Source: Parafrankia irregularis (GTDB lineage Bacteria; Actinomycetota; Actinomycetes; Frankiales; Frankiaceae). Taken from it: DNA of 64,000 nucleotides. Positions within the stretch are counted from its first letter, which is position 1, and each line of letters starts with the position of its first letter. The stretch is from NCBI RefSeq assembly GCF_001536285.1, contig NZ_FAOZ01000003.1, positions 372,001 through 436,000 on the forward strand. The letters run 5' to 3'. Under the pieces are notes generated by a model. That model did not search any database. It was not told the origin of the DNA and saw only the letters and a program-made list of their open reading frames with translations. The position numbers were made by a program, and so were the translations under genes. Positions 8,445-17,946 of the stretch are shown piece after piece.

Positions 8445-10625
8445 CTACCCGCGCGGGATCACGAGCGCGTCGACCGCGACGGCGCCCCGGCCGGCCGGCC
8501 GCACCATGATCGGGTTGATGTCGAGCTCGGCGATCTGGTCGCCGAGCTCGACGGCGAGGGCCTGCAGCCGCATGATCGTCTCGACGAGCGCGTCGATGTC
8601 GCCAGCCGGGCGGCCGCGGGCGCCCCGCAGCAGCCGCACACCCCGGGTGGACTCGATGACCGCCCGGGCCCGGTCCGCGTCGAACGGCGGCACCGCGAAG
8701 GCGACATCGGCGAACACCTCGGTGAACACACCGCCGAGCCCGAAGGTGATCGTCGGGCCGAAGGGCGGCTGGTGCGACAGGCCCAGGATCACCTCGGCGA
8801 CCGCGTCGGTCACCATCTCGGCGACGACGACCCCGTCGATCCGGGCGTCCGGGGCCGCGGTGAGGGCGGTGGACGTCAGCCGGGCGTAGGCCGCCCGCAC
8901 GTCGTCCGCGTCCCGGACACCCACGGCCACCAGGCCAAGGTCGGACTTGTGCGCGATGTCGGCGGAGGCGATCTTCAGCACGACCGGGAAGCCCAGCTCC
9001 GTCGCGGTCGCGACCGCCTCGTCCGGTGAGGTGATGAGCCGCTCCGTCACCACCGGGATGTCGTAGGCCGCCAGCAGCTGCTTGGAGTCGACCTCGTTGA
9101 GCGCGCCGGAGCGGGTCGCCAGCAGCGCCCGCGCCCGCGCGGTGGCTTCCACGGACGCCCGCGGCGCGCTGCTCTCGGCCTCCAGGGCGAACGGGCTGCG
9201 GTACTCACGGACGAGCCGGGAGAAGCGCCCGAGCTCGCCGAGCCCGCGCACCGCGGCGCCGAACGAGTGGAACAGCGGCACGCCGGCCGCGCACAGCGCG
9301 CGGTACGCGTCATCGTCGCGGATCGGCGACGTCCAGGCGGCGACCACCGGCTTGCCCTGCCCGGCCTGCGCGCGCTCGTGCAGCGCGATCAGGTCGCGGG
9401 CCAGCGCGTCGCTCATGCCCGGGAACACCCCGGTGATCGGCGCGAACAGCACGTCCACGTTCGGGTCGTCGAGCATGATCTCGAGCACCCGGCGGTTCTC
9501 CGGGCGCGCGGTGATCACACCGCCGGAGTCGACGGGGTTGTCGCGCTTGAGGTACCAGGGGATGTACTCGCCGAGGGCGGCGACCGTCTCGGGCGTGAAG
9601 TGCGGCACCGGCACGCCCGCCAGCCCGCACAGGTCCGCGACGTGCGACGCCGTGCCACCGGACATCGCGTAGACGGCGACCCCACCGGCCCCCGGGAGCA
9701 GGCCGGCGTGGCAGAACAGGCCGGAGATCTCGATGACCTCGTCGATGTCGTCGACCCGGATCACGCCGTACTGGTCGAACACGGCGTCGTGCACGGCGTC
9801 CGGCCCGGTCAGGTGGCCGGTGTGGGCGGCGGCCATGGCCCGGCCCTCCTCGCTGCGCCCGACCTTGATGGCGATGACGGGGATGCCGGCCCGCACACAG
9901 GCGTCGGCGGCCAGCATGAACGCCCGCCCGTCCTGGAAGCCCTCGACGTAGGTCGCGATCGCGCCGACACCGGGCCGGGTGGCGAGATGGCCGGCGACGT
10001 CGGCCCATTCGATGTCGGTCTCGTTGCCCAGGGTCGCCCACATCTCGATGCCGATCCCGAGCACCTGGCCCTGGGTGATCGGCCGCCCCTGGTAGCCGGA
10101 CTGCGTGATGATCGCGAGCTTCCGACCAGGTAAACCCTGCTGCCAGGGCTCGAAGATGTTGAGGTTGGTGTTGGGGCCGATGATGCGGGTGGAGCCGGCG
10201 GCCAGCTCACGCAGCCGGGCCTCGGCCGCGTCGCCCTCGGCGGTGCCGAGCTCGGAGAAGCCGGCGGAGAAGACGATGACGAAGCCGGCCCCGCGGGCCA
10301 CCGCCTCCTCGACGGCCGGCAGCGGGTCACGGACGAGCACGACCACCACGTCCGGGTCCGCGGGCAGCTCGGCAACGGACGGATAGGCCCGCACGCCGAG
10401 GATGTCGCTCTTCTTCGGATGCACCGGGACGACGTCGGCACCGAGCGCGCCGAGGCGCTCGCGGACCTGCGTCCACTGGGCCCGCTGCGGGCTACCCTCG
10501 GTGTCCGTCGCGCCGACGACGGCGACGACCCGCGGGGAGAACAGCCGCGACCAGTCGATCTGCCGCAGCGCCGGCGCCTGCTCCGCCGCCGCGGGTGAGG
10601 CCGAGTCCACGTCTGGTTCCGGCAA
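8445..10625 (-). CDS. ADP-forming acyl-CoA synthetase-like protein (CoA-binding, ligase and ATP-grasp domains)
   Basis: 726-aa protein with the domain order of NDP-forming acetyl/acyl-CoA synthetases with fused alpha and beta parts. The CoA-binding Rossmann domain is near residues 28-125 (SPRVVAVVGATDTEGSPQR). The succinyl-CoA-ligase-like domains carry GRAMAAAHTGHLTG with a candidate phospho-His near 268. A C-terminal ATP-grasp domain spans about 505-726 (GFPVVLKIASADIAHKSDLG, FGLGGVFTEVFAD). Members also include acetyltransferase-like proteins, but no GNAT domain is visible. It probably activates the pathway's carboxylic acid or salvages CoA. It is divergently transcribed from the amidohydrolase gene, with an AT-rich palindrome in between. 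Confidence 0.85.
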   Translation of the reverse strand: MPEPDVDSASPAAAEQAPALRQIDWSRLFSPRVVAVVGATDTEGSPQRAQWTQVRERLGALGADVVPVHPKKSDILGVRAYPSVAELPADPDVVVVLVRDPLPAVEEAVARGAGFVIVFSAGFSELGTAEGDAAEARLRELAAGSTRIIGPNTNLNIFEPWQQGLPGRKLAIITQSGYQGRPITQGQVLGIGIEMWATLGNETDIEWADVAGHLATRPGVGAIATYVEGFQDGRAFMLAADACVRAGIPVIAIKVGRSEEGRAMAAAHTGHLTGPDAVHDAVFDQYGVIRVDDIDEVIEISGLFCHAGLLPGAGGVAVYAMSGGTASHVADLCGLAGVPVPHFTPETVAALGEYIPWYLKRDNPVDSGGVITARPENRRVLEIMLDDPNVDVLFAPITGVFPGMSDALARDLIALHERAQAGQGKPVVAAWTSPIRDDDAYRALCAAGVPLFHSFGAAVRGLGELGRFSRLVREYRSPFALEAESSAPRASVEATARARALLATRSGALNEVDSKQLLAAYDIPVVTERLITSPDEAVATATELGFPVVLKIASADIAHKSDLGLVAVGVRDADDVRAAYARLTSTALTAAPDARIDGVVVAEMVTDAVAEVILGLSHQPPFGPTITFGLGGVFTEVFADVAFAVPPFDADRARAVIESTRGVRLLRGARGRPAGDIDALVETIMRLQALAVELGDQIAELDINPIMVRPAGRGAVAVDALVIPRG

Positions 10626-10693
10626 GGCCGACCTCCTCGAATCCGCACTCGAACGCTGCGGCCAGACCGCCTGACCTGCGACAGTTGGCTATC

Positions 10694-10711
10694 GATATCA
10701 TATACATTATC
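10694..10711. promoter_or_regulatory. AT-rich operator-like sequence in a divergent promoter
   Basis: GATATCATATACATTATC lies between the divergent acyl-CoA synthetase-like (start 10625) and amidohydrolase (start 10795) genes. It shares the pattern GATAT-YRTATAYAT with the site at 4605-4619. It contains the perfect hexamer GATATC and ends in an inverted TATC. It probably serves as promoter core and regulator site for both directions. Confidence 0.5.
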
Positions 10712-10794
10712 CTCTCTGCAGCCGAGGCGATTCCTGATTTCGCCGGCCCGGCACAGGCAGCAGCAGGCGAACCGGTCGACATGGCGAGGCGATC

Positions 10795-12081
10795 TTGACG
10801 GATCAGATGACGCATGACCTGACGCAGGCCCCGGCCCACGAGCCGGTCGACGAGACGTTGGTGGCCCGCATTCCGCGGCTCATCGACATGGACGCACATG
10901 TCGTCGAGCCCCCCGACGTGTGGAGCTCCCGGCTTCCGCAGCGCTACCGCGAGGCCGGCCCGCACGTCGTCCACGCACCGGCCGGCGAGGTGAAGCTGGT
11001 CGGGTCGAGCTACATCGAGGCACCCGGCACCGAAGGCCCGGACGTGGCCTGGTGGGTCTACGAGGGCCGCCACACCAGCCTCAAGCGCTACATCGCGGCC
11101 GCCGGCGTCCCGGCCGACGAGGTGACCATGGACGGCATCACCTTCGACGAGATGCGCCCCGGCTGCTGGAAGGTTCCCGACCGGGTGGCCGACATGGACC
11201 TCAACGGCGTCGAGGCACAGCTCAGCTTCCCGAACTACCCGCGGTTCTGCGGGCAGATGTTCCTGTGGGGCAAGGACAGGGAGCTGGCGCTGCTGTCCGT
11301 CCAGGCCTACAACGACTGGATGGTCGAGGAGTGGTGCGGCACGTCGGGCGGCCGGCTCATCCCGCTGTGCATCGTGCCGCTGTGGGACGTCGACCTGGCC
11401 GTCGCCGAGGTGCGTCGCAACGCCGCCCGCGGGGTGCGCGCCGTCGCGTTCAGTGAGCTGCCCGCCTACCTGGACCTGCCGAGCCTGCACTCCCGGTACT
11501 GGGACCCGTTCTTCGCCGCCTGCGCCGAGACCGGCACGGTCGTGTCGATGCACATCGGCTCGGGCACGAAGACCCCGCAGACCTCGGCGGACGCACCCGA
11601 GGCCGTCGCGGCCACCATCCTGTTCGGCAACAGCGCGGCCAGCCTGGTCGACTTCCTGTTCTCCGGGGTGCTGCACCGCCACCCGGCGCTGAAGCTGATG
11701 TACGCCGAGGCGCAGATCGGTTGGATCCCCTACGTGCTCGACCGCGCCGACGACGTCTGGCTCACCCACCGCGGCTGGGCGCACGGCCAGCAGAACTGCC
11801 CCGAGCCGCCGTCGACGTACTACCGCCGGCAGGTCTACAGCTGCTTCTTCAAGGACCCGGTCGGGGTCGGCCTGATCGACCGGATCGGCATCGACAACGT
11901 GGTCTTCGAGACCGACTACCCGCACCAGGACGGCACCTGGCCGCGGTCCCGCGAGGCGGCGGCCAGCCAGTTCGGCCACCTGTCGGCGACCGACATCCAC
12001 AAGATCTCGCGGGGGAACGCGGCCGGGCTGCTCGGCCTGACCATTCCCGGGCCCGAGACCACCGGCGGTACCCGCCCATGA
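10795..12081 (+). CDS. Amidohydrolase family (ACMSD/LigW-like) protein
   Basis: 428-aa TIM-barrel protein of the amidohydrolase-2 family, which includes metal-dependent decarboxylases and hydrolases. It has IDMDAHVVEPPDVW near the N-terminus (D-x-H metal motif), VSMHIGSGTK in the middle and VVFETDYPHQDGTWP near the C-terminus, containing the Asp/His pair expected for the metal site. A paralogue lies at 36872-38155. The start could be TTG at 10795 (GAGG 6 nt upstream) or ATG at 10807, which lacks a clear ribosome site. Its stop overlaps the next ligase gene by 4 bp (ATGA). Probably decarboxylates or hydrolyses a ring-cleavage-type acid; substrate unknown. Confidence 0.85.
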   Translation: MTDQMTHDLTQAPAHEPVDETLVARIPRLIDMDAHVVEPPDVWSSRLPQRYREAGPHVVHAPAGEVKLVGSSYIEAPGTEGPDVAWWVYEGRHTSLKRYIAAAGVPADEVTMDGITFDEMRPGCWKVPDRVADMDLNGVEAQLSFPNYPRFCGQMFLWGKDRELALLSVQAYNDWMVEEWCGTSGGRLIPLCIVPLWDVDLAVAEVRRNAARGVRAVAFSELPAYLDLPSLHSRYWDPFFAACAETGTVVSMHIGSGTKTPQTSADAPEAVAATILFGNSAASLVDFLFSGVLHRHPALKLMYAEAQIGWIPYVLDRADDVWLTHRGWAHGQQNCPEPPSTYYRRQVYSCFFKDPVGVGLIDRIGIDNVVFETDYPHQDGTWPRSREAAASQFGHLSATDIHKISRGNAAGLLGLTIPGPETTGGTRP

Positions 12082-13643
12082 GGCTGGTCGACCTGCTCGA
12101 ACCACGGCCGGACGACGAGACCACACCCGCGGTCTTCGTCGAGGAGCAGGTGGTCACCCGGGCGGCGCTGCGCGCAGGTTCGGACCAGTTGGCCGAGCGC
12201 CTGCGCGCGGTCGGGGTGCGACCGGGCCACCCGGTCGCGGTGATGCTGCCGAACACCGCCGAGGTGGTCGCCGCGATGTTCGGCGTGTGGTCGGCCGAGG
12301 CGGTGTACGTGCCGCTCAACCCGCGCAGCTCCGACGCGGAGATCGGCCATCTGGTGGATGCCGTCCAGCCGGCGGCCGTCGTCACCCTGGCGCCCTGGGC
12401 CGACCGGCTCCAGGACACCACCCGGCCGGTGATCGTGGCCGTCGACGACGAGGCCACCGGCACGATCGGATGGCGTAACGGGACGGGCACGCTCCAGGCT
12501 CCGGACGTGCCCGCCCACGAGGCCGACATCGCACTCGTGCAGTTCACCTCCGGGACGACCGGGCGGCCCAAGCCCGTTCTGCTGCGGCACTCCGGCTATC
12601 TGGCGCTGCTGGAGCCGGTGCTGCGCAAGCTGGTCGGGGACGCCGCGGCCGGCGACCTCGCGCGGCGCAAGGCGCCGATGCCGAACCTCATCCCCACGTC
12701 GATGTCACTGTCGGCCGGCATTTACAACGTGCTGTTCGCGTTCCGGGTCGGTGCGCCGGTCGTGATCATGCCGACGTTCACGACGGCGGCCTTCGCCGCG
12801 GCCGTGGCCCGGCACGGGATCCGCTCCACGGTGCTGCCGCCGGCGGCGATGAACATGCTGACCGACGACCCGGCGATCACCTCGCTGGCGCCGTTGCGGT
12901 ACGTGCGCGGCATCACCGCCCCGCTGTCCCCGCTGCGGGCCCGGATGTTCCGGGACCGCTTCGGCGTCATGGTGCTCAACTGCTACGGCCAGACCGAGAT
13001 CGGCGGGGAGATCATCGGCTGGAACGCCGCCGACTCCCGCGAGTTCGGCGAGTCCAAGCTCGGTTCGATCGGCCGCCCCCACGCCGGTGTCATCCCGCGG
13101 ATCGTCGGGGCGGACGGTGCGGAGCTTCCCGTTGACGAGCCCGGTGAGCTGCATGTGCGCACCCCCGCGGTGTCGGCCGGCTACGCCGACGGCTCGGCGC
13201 TCGGCGACCGGATCACCGCCGACGGCTGGTTCCGCACCGGTGACATCGCCCGTATCGACCCGGACGGCTTCATCTGGATCGAGGGCCGGGTCTCCGACAT
13301 GATCAACCGGGGCGGGCTCAAGGTCTTCCCCGGCGAGGTGGAGGAGGTACTGCGGCTGGTGCCGGAGGTGGCCGACTGCGCGGTCGTCGGCGTGCCCGAC
13401 GACCGCCTCGGCGAGGTGCCGTGGGCGTTCGTCGTGCCCCGCCCCGGCGCGGCGTTGGACCCCGACGCGCTGCGCGCCGCCGCCCGCGAGCGGCTGCTGC
13501 CCTACAAGGTCCCCGTCCGGTTCGTGCCGCTGGACGAGCTCCCCCGCACCGAGGTCGGCAAGGTCAGGGCTGGTGACCTGGTGCGCGCCGCCGAACAGGC
13601 GGCGGCCGAGACGACCGTCGACGCCGGCGCGCACCGGACCTGA
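12078..13643 (+). CDS. AMP-forming acyl-CoA synthetase (ANL superfamily)
   Basis: 521-aa adenylating ligase that would make an acyl-CoA from a carboxylic acid, ATP and CoA. The A3 motif reads LVQFTSGTTGRPKPV, with Pro in place of the usual Gly after Lys. A5 is NCYGQTEIGGE and A7/A8 is GWFRTGDIARIDPDGFIWIE, followed by the hinge region SDMINRGGLKVFPGEVEEVL. The C-terminal catalytic Lys sits in LPRTEVGKVRAG. The ATG overlaps the amidohydrolase stop (ATGA), so both are translated from one message and probably act on the same substrate series. Confidence 0.9.
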   Translation: MRLVDLLEPRPDDETTPAVFVEEQVVTRAALRAGSDQLAERLRAVGVRPGHPVAVMLPNTAEVVAAMFGVWSAEAVYVPLNPRSSDAEIGHLVDAVQPAAVVTLAPWADRLQDTTRPVIVAVDDEATGTIGWRNGTGTLQAPDVPAHEADIALVQFTSGTTGRPKPVLLRHSGYLALLEPVLRKLVGDAAAGDLARRKAPMPNLIPTSMSLSAGIYNVLFAFRVGAPVVIMPTFTTAAFAAAVARHGIRSTVLPPAAMNMLTDDPAITSLAPLRYVRGITAPLSPLRARMFRDRFGVMVLNCYGQTEIGGEIIGWNAADSREFGESKLGSIGRPHAGVIPRIVGADGAELPVDEPGELHVRTPAVSAGYADGSALGDRITADGWFRTGDIARIDPDGFIWIEGRVSDMINRGGLKVFPGEVEEVLRLVPEVADCAVVGVPDDRLGEVPWAFVVPRPGAALDPDALRAAARERLLPYKVPVRFVPLDELPRTEVGKVRAGDLVRAAEQAAAETTVDAGAHRT

Positions 13644-13710
13644 GCTCGCCGGCTGGCGTGGGCTCCCTCCGTGGGCCCATGCGTTTCCGCCGCTTTCAGC
13701 ACTGCGTAGG

Positions 13711-13878
13711 TCAGTGATCGAACAGCCAGCCGAGGGCGGCGCGGGCCACGGCGGACAGCAGCACCGTGAGCACCGTCGAGGCCGGGTTCCCGCGCCGGCA
13801 CCGGCACGCGTCCGGCGGGCCCGAAGGACCGTCCGGGCCCGCCGGAGGCTGCTGGCCGCTCGCGTTGGTCGTTGTCAT
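13711..13878 (-). CDS. Small hydrophobic-tail protein (55 aa), unknown function
   Basis: Short gene with an excellent ribosome site (GAGGGGA, 5-6 nt before ATG). The product begins MTTTNASGQQPPAGPDGPSG, has a Cys/Arg patch CRCRRGNP near residues 28-35 and ends in a hydrophobic stretch STVLTVLLSAVARAALGWLF before DH, consistent with one tail-anchored membrane helix. It is divergently transcribed from the STAND NTPase gene about 176 bp away. I do not recognise a family. A coupled role with the STAND protein is possible but only suggested by position. Confidence 0.5.
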   Translation of the reverse strand: MTTTNASGQQPPAGPDGPSGPPDACRCRRGNPASTVLTVLLSAVARAALGWLFDH

Positions 13879-14054
13879 CAGGTCCCCTCGGGTCGAAACG
13901 ACAGCCGCGCCGGGCGGCGCGAGGACCACCTTGCGTGCCGATATGACCGCGAGCCGCGATCGTGGACGAGAATGGAATCCGGGACCGGATCAGCCGTCCC
14001 GGCCCGGCGTTCCACGGCCAGCGTGGTGGAAGCCGGTGGAAACGGGGAGGCAGG

Positions 14055-16943
14055 ATGGCGGACGCGTCCCGGGGCCCGGTCGCGGAGATCTGTGCCGGCC
14101 TCGAACGGCTGCGGGCCCGTGCGGGGCTGTCCATCAAGGACCTGGTCGAGAAGACCGAGTACAGCAAGTCCCACCTGTACAAGATCCGGAACGGCGAGAT
14201 CACCACACCACCCGACGAGGCGCTCGCGGAGGCCTGGATCCTCGCCTGCGGCGCCACCGACGGCGAGGCCGCCGCTGTTCTCCAGGAGTTCCGCGAGCTC
14301 GCCGCGGAGCACCGCAACATGCGCCGCCGGGCCCGGGAAAGCCGTCACGAGGGCCGTCACGAACCACCGCCGGCGCTGTCCCCCCAGCCGCCGTCCGCCC
14401 AGGCGGCGTCGCCGGCGCCCGGTACACCGGTTGACGCTGAGCGGTTCCGGGTCGGCCTGCCGCCTCGGGTCGCGGACCACTTCCGGCACCGCCGTGCCGC
14501 CGACGAACTCGGGCGCCCGGTCGCCGACGGCGTGGCGGGCGAGCTGTGTCAGGTGCTGTCCGGTATGGGTGGGGTCGGCAAGACCCAGCTCGCGGCCAAC
14601 CACGCCCACCAGCTGTGGTCCGCGGGCGCGGTGGACGTCCTGATCTGGGTGACCGCGGTGAGCCGCGAACAGATCCAGGTCGCCTATGCGAACGCGGCCA
14701 CGCGGATCATCGGCGCCGATCCGGCCGATCCGGCGCTGGCCGCCGAGCGGCTGTTGGAGTGGCTGGCCACCACCGACGTACGGTGGCTGATCGTCATCGA
14801 CGATCTCGCGGACCCCGCCGATCTCTCCGGTCTGTGGCCACCTCGGCAGCGGCACGGGCGCGTGCTGGTCACCACCCGCCGCCAGGATGCCGCCCTCGTC
14901 GGCCCCGGGCGCCGCCGCGTCGACGTCGGCCTCTTCACCTCGGACGAGGCCGCCGGCTACCTCGCCGCCGTGCTCGTCGCACACGGCCGATCCGACGATC
15001 CGGACCAGATCGCCGGCGTCGCCGCCGACCTGGGGTGTCTCCCACTCGCCGTGGCTCAGGCCGCCGCCTACATCGTCGACTCGCCCCACCTTGACTGTGC
15101 CGCCTACCGGCGCCGGTTGGCCGACCGCGCCAGCACCCTGGCGGACCTGGCTCCGCACGCCCGGCCGGACGAGCAGCGCGACGCCGTGCACGCGGCCTGG
15201 TCGCTGTCCATCGATCGAGCCGACCGATGCCGTCCGATCGGCCTGGCCAGACCGATGCTCGAACTCGCCGCGGTGCTCGATCCCAACGGCATACCCGAGG
15301 CGGTCCTCACCAGCCCTCCGGCGCTGGCCTACCTCGCCGCCCACCGCGCACAGCCGGCCGACGGAGGGAACCTCGCGGGCTCGGGGGACCAGCGGCCGGG
15401 CGACGGTGAGCCGGACTCCGTGGCCGCGTCGTCTCGCAAGCGGTCACCGGTGACCGCGGACGACGCTCGCGACGCCCTCGCCGTCCTCCGGCTGCTCAGC
15501 CTCGCCGACTACGCCCCCGGCGACGGGGAGCGGACCCTGCGTGTCCACGCGCTGGTCCAACGGGCCGTGCGCGAGCCGCTGCGGCCGCAGCGGGCGTTCC
15601 TTCTGGCGCGGTTCGCGGCCGACTCGGTGTTGGCTGCCTGGCCCACCGTCGATCGGCCAGGAGTGCTCACCCAGGCGCTGCTCGCGAACACGGCCGCGCT
15701 GCGATCGACCTCCGGTGATCATCTTCACCGTCCGGAGCCGCATGATGTGCTTTTCCACGCAGGTAACTGCATGGGGAACATCGGCCTGCTCAGCACGGCG
15801 ATCGACCACTACCAGCAGCTCTGCCGGCAGATTCGGACGCATCTCGGCCCCGACCACCCGCTGGGCATGAACGCCCGGAACAACCTCGCGCACTGGCAGG
15901 GCCGGTCCGGTGACTCCGCCGGCGCCGCCGCCTCCAACGCAGAGCTCCTCGCCGACCAGGTCCGTGTCCTCGGCCCCGACCACCCTGACACCCTTCCCAC
16001 CCGCAACAACCTCGCCTACTGGCGGGGGCAGGCCGGTGACCTCGCCGGTGCCGTCGCCGCCTTCGGCGAACTGCTGACCGACGTGACGCGGATTCTCGGC
16101 CCCGACGACCGGCTGACCCTCGCGACCAGGAACAACCTCGCCTACTGGCACGGCCGGGCGGGCGATCCGGCGGGTGCGGTCGCCGCCTCCGAGCAGCTGC
16201 TGGCCGACCGGCTGCGCGTCCTCGGCCCCGACCACCCCGACACCCTCCTCATCCGCAACGACCTCGCCAGCTGGCGTGGTCAGGCTGGGGATGCGACAGG
16301 TGCGGCCGCCGCCCTCGGGGAACTGCTGGCCGACCGGCTGCGCGTCCTCGGCCCCGACCACCCCGACACCCTCGTCACCCGCAACGAGCTCGCCCTGTGG
16401 CGTGGCGCGGCGGGGGACCCTGCCGGCTCGGTCGAGGCCTTCCGTGAGCTGCTGGCCGACCAGACGCGGGTCCTCGGTCCGGACCACCCGGAGACGCTCA
16501 CCACCAGGCACAACCTCGCCTCCGGGCTGGGTGTGGCGGGCGATCCGTCCAGGGCGGTGGACGCCTTTGGAGAACTGCTGGCCGACCGGCTGCGCGTCCT
16601 CGGCCCCGACCACCCCGACACCCTCCTCAACCGGCACAACCTCGCGTACTGGCGCGGTCAGGCCGGGGACCGCTCCGGCGCAGTGGAGGCACTCGTCCAG
16701 CTACACAGTGACCAGCTCCGGGTCCTGGGGCCGGACCACCCTCACCTCCACGTCACGCTCAACGAACTGCTCTGCTGCCCGGAGGATCCGACCCAGGGCA
16801 TGCGGGCCTTCGAGGCCGTTCTCACCGAGCAGCAACGGGTCCTCGGTGCCGGCCACCCGCTCACCCGGGGCACCGAGCACAACCTCGCTGGTTGGCGACA
16901 GCACGCCGAGGGCGCGGCAGGAAGTGGTGCCGGGCGACGGTGA
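14055..16943 (+). CDS. STAND NTPase: XRE-type HTH, NB-ARC, TPR repeats
   Basis: 962-aa multidomain switch protein. Residues 11-65 form an XRE-like helix-turn-helix (LERLRARAGLSIKDLVEKTE, YSKSHLYKIRNG). After a Pro/Ala-rich linker comes NB-ARC: P-loop GMGGVGKT (170-177), Walker B WLIVIDDL (244-251), RVLVTTRRQD and GCLPLA (327-332). From about residue 575 to the end there are seven to eight TPR repeats of about 42 aa with consensus RVLGPDHPDTLxTRNNLAYW. Such proteins sense a ligand through the TPR arm and signal after NTP exchange; several bacterial STAND proteins act in phage defence or regulation. ATG 14055 was chosen (GGGGAGG 5 nt upstream) over a GTG at 13962. Confidence 0.9.
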   Translation: MADASRGPVAEICAGLERLRARAGLSIKDLVEKTEYSKSHLYKIRNGEITTPPDEALAEAWILACGATDGEAAAVLQEFRELAAEHRNMRRRARESRHEGRHEPPPALSPQPPSAQAASPAPGTPVDAERFRVGLPPRVADHFRHRRAADELGRPVADGVAGELCQVLSGMGGVGKTQLAANHAHQLWSAGAVDVLIWVTAVSREQIQVAYANAATRIIGADPADPALAAERLLEWLATTDVRWLIVIDDLADPADLSGLWPPRQRHGRVLVTTRRQDAALVGPGRRRVDVGLFTSDEAAGYLAAVLVAHGRSDDPDQIAGVAADLGCLPLAVAQAAAYIVDSPHLDCAAYRRRLADRASTLADLAPHARPDEQRDAVHAAWSLSIDRADRCRPIGLARPMLELAAVLDPNGIPEAVLTSPPALAYLAAHRAQPADGGNLAGSGDQRPGDGEPDSVAASSRKRSPVTADDARDALAVLRLLSLADYAPGDGERTLRVHALVQRAVREPLRPQRAFLLARFAADSVLAAWPTVDRPGVLTQALLANTAALRSTSGDHLHRPEPHDVLFHAGNCMGNIGLLSTAIDHYQQLCRQIRTHLGPDHPLGMNARNNLAHWQGRSGDSAGAAASNAELLADQVRVLGPDHPDTLPTRNNLAYWRGQAGDLAGAVAAFGELLTDVTRILGPDDRLTLATRNNLAYWHGRAGDPAGAVAASEQLLADRLRVLGPDHPDTLLIRNDLASWRGQAGDATGAAAALGELLADRLRVLGPDHPDTLVTRNELALWRGAAGDPAGSVEAFRELLADQTRVLGPDHPETLTTRHNLASGLGVAGDPSRAVDAFGELLADRLRVLGPDHPDTLLNRHNLAYWRGQAGDRSGAVEALVQLHSDQLRVLGPDHPHLHVTLNELLCCPEDPTQGMRAFEAVLTEQQRVLGAGHPLTRGTEHNLAGWRQHAEGAAGSGAGRR

Positions 16944-17004
16944 GGGCAGGCCTCCGCGGCCGGACCGGATGGAACCGGGCTCAGCCGACACGCGATTGCG
17001 CGGG

Positions 17005-17907
17005 TCAGCGGGTCAGGGCCGGCAGCACCTCGGCCAGCAGCCGGCGGCGGGTCTGCGGCGCACGGGCACAGGGCACCAGGACGAGGTGCTCGGCGCCGGC
17101 GTCGACGAACGCGCGCAGCCGTGCGGTCACCTGCTCCACCGTGCCGACGCAGGCGACGCGCTGCAGCATGGCCGAGAAGTCACCCCGATAGGTGCCGCCG
17201 AGGAACTGTTCCGCCTCCGCTCGGGCCTGCGCCTCGTCGTCGTCCAGACTGACGAAGACGTATGCGTACCAGCCGAAGTCGCGCAGATCGCGGCCGGCGC
17301 GTTCGGCCTGGGCCCGGATCTCGGTCACCGAGGCCGCGTAACGCTCCGGCGAGTACAGGTAGGGCATCCATCCGTCGCCGAGCTGGGCCGCGCGGCGCAT
17401 CGCCGGGTCACGCCGGCCCGTCACCACGATCGGCGGTCCACCCGGCTGGGCGGGAGCGGGGTGGATCCGGACCTGGTCGTGACGGTGGTGGCGGCCGGCA
17501 TGCGTGACCGGTTCAGCGGTCCAGAAGGCACGCAACAGCCCGATCGCCTCGTTGGCGCGGCTGCCACGCTCCTCCCGCGGAACCCCGCAGGCATCGAAGT
17601 CGGACGGGTACTCCCCACCGACTCCCACTCCGACCGTGAGCCGCCCGGCCGATGCCTCGTCCAGGTCGGCGAGCTGCTTGGCGAGCAGGCCAGGTGGATA
17701 CAGCGGCAGGATCAGGGTGGCGGTGCCGATGCGGACGGTGCGGGTCTGCTCGACCAGCCTCGCCAGCCAGACCAGGGGCTCCCGAGTCGGGTTCAGCGAC
17801 GCGACGTGCCCACCCACCCACAGCGAATGCGCGCCCAGGGCCTCCAGCTCCGCGACCTCCTCTCGGGACGTCGGCGCCAGAAACCCCATCCGGACAGGTT
17901 CGGCCAT
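17005..17907 (-). CDS. LLM-class F420-dependent oxidoreductase
   Basis: 300-aa luciferase-like TIM-barrel monooxygenase/reductase, probably using F420H2 or FMN. Characteristic segments are EPVRMGFLAPTSREEVAELE, then EQTRTVRIGTATLILPLYPP, LTVGVGVGGEYPSDFDACGV, PPIVVTGRRDPAMRRAAQLG and VACVGTVEQVTARLRAFVDAG, the last being the C-terminal 'correct gate' motif of this family. ATG 17907 is preferred over GTG 17919 because AGGTGATC lies at about 8 nt. It sits alone between the STAND gene and a lipoprotein gene; substrate unknown. Confidence 0.88.
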   Translation of the reverse strand: MAEPVRMGFLAPTSREEVAELEALGAHSLWVGGHVASLNPTREPLVWLARLVEQTRTVRIGTATLILPLYPPGLLAKQLADLDEASAGRLTVGVGVGGEYPSDFDACGVPREERGSRANEAIGLLRAFWTAEPVTHAGRHHRHDQVRIHPAPAQPGGPPIVVTGRRDPAMRRAAQLGDGWMPYLYSPERYAASVTEIRAQAERAGRDLRDFGWYAYVFVSLDDDEAQARAEAEQFLGGTYRGDFSAMLQRVACVGTVEQVTARLRAFVDAGAEHLVLVPCARAPQTRRRLLAEVLPALTR

Positions 17908-17946
17908 CCTGCGGATCACCTCATTTCATCGGCCAGATGATCGCAG

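Noticed and set aside
12078-13643. Possibility that the ligase is inactive because Gly follows neither Lys as usual in SGTTGRPKP
   Set aside because: Only one motif position differs; the remaining adenylation motifs and the C-terminal Lys are intact, so I kept it as an active-enzyme call.
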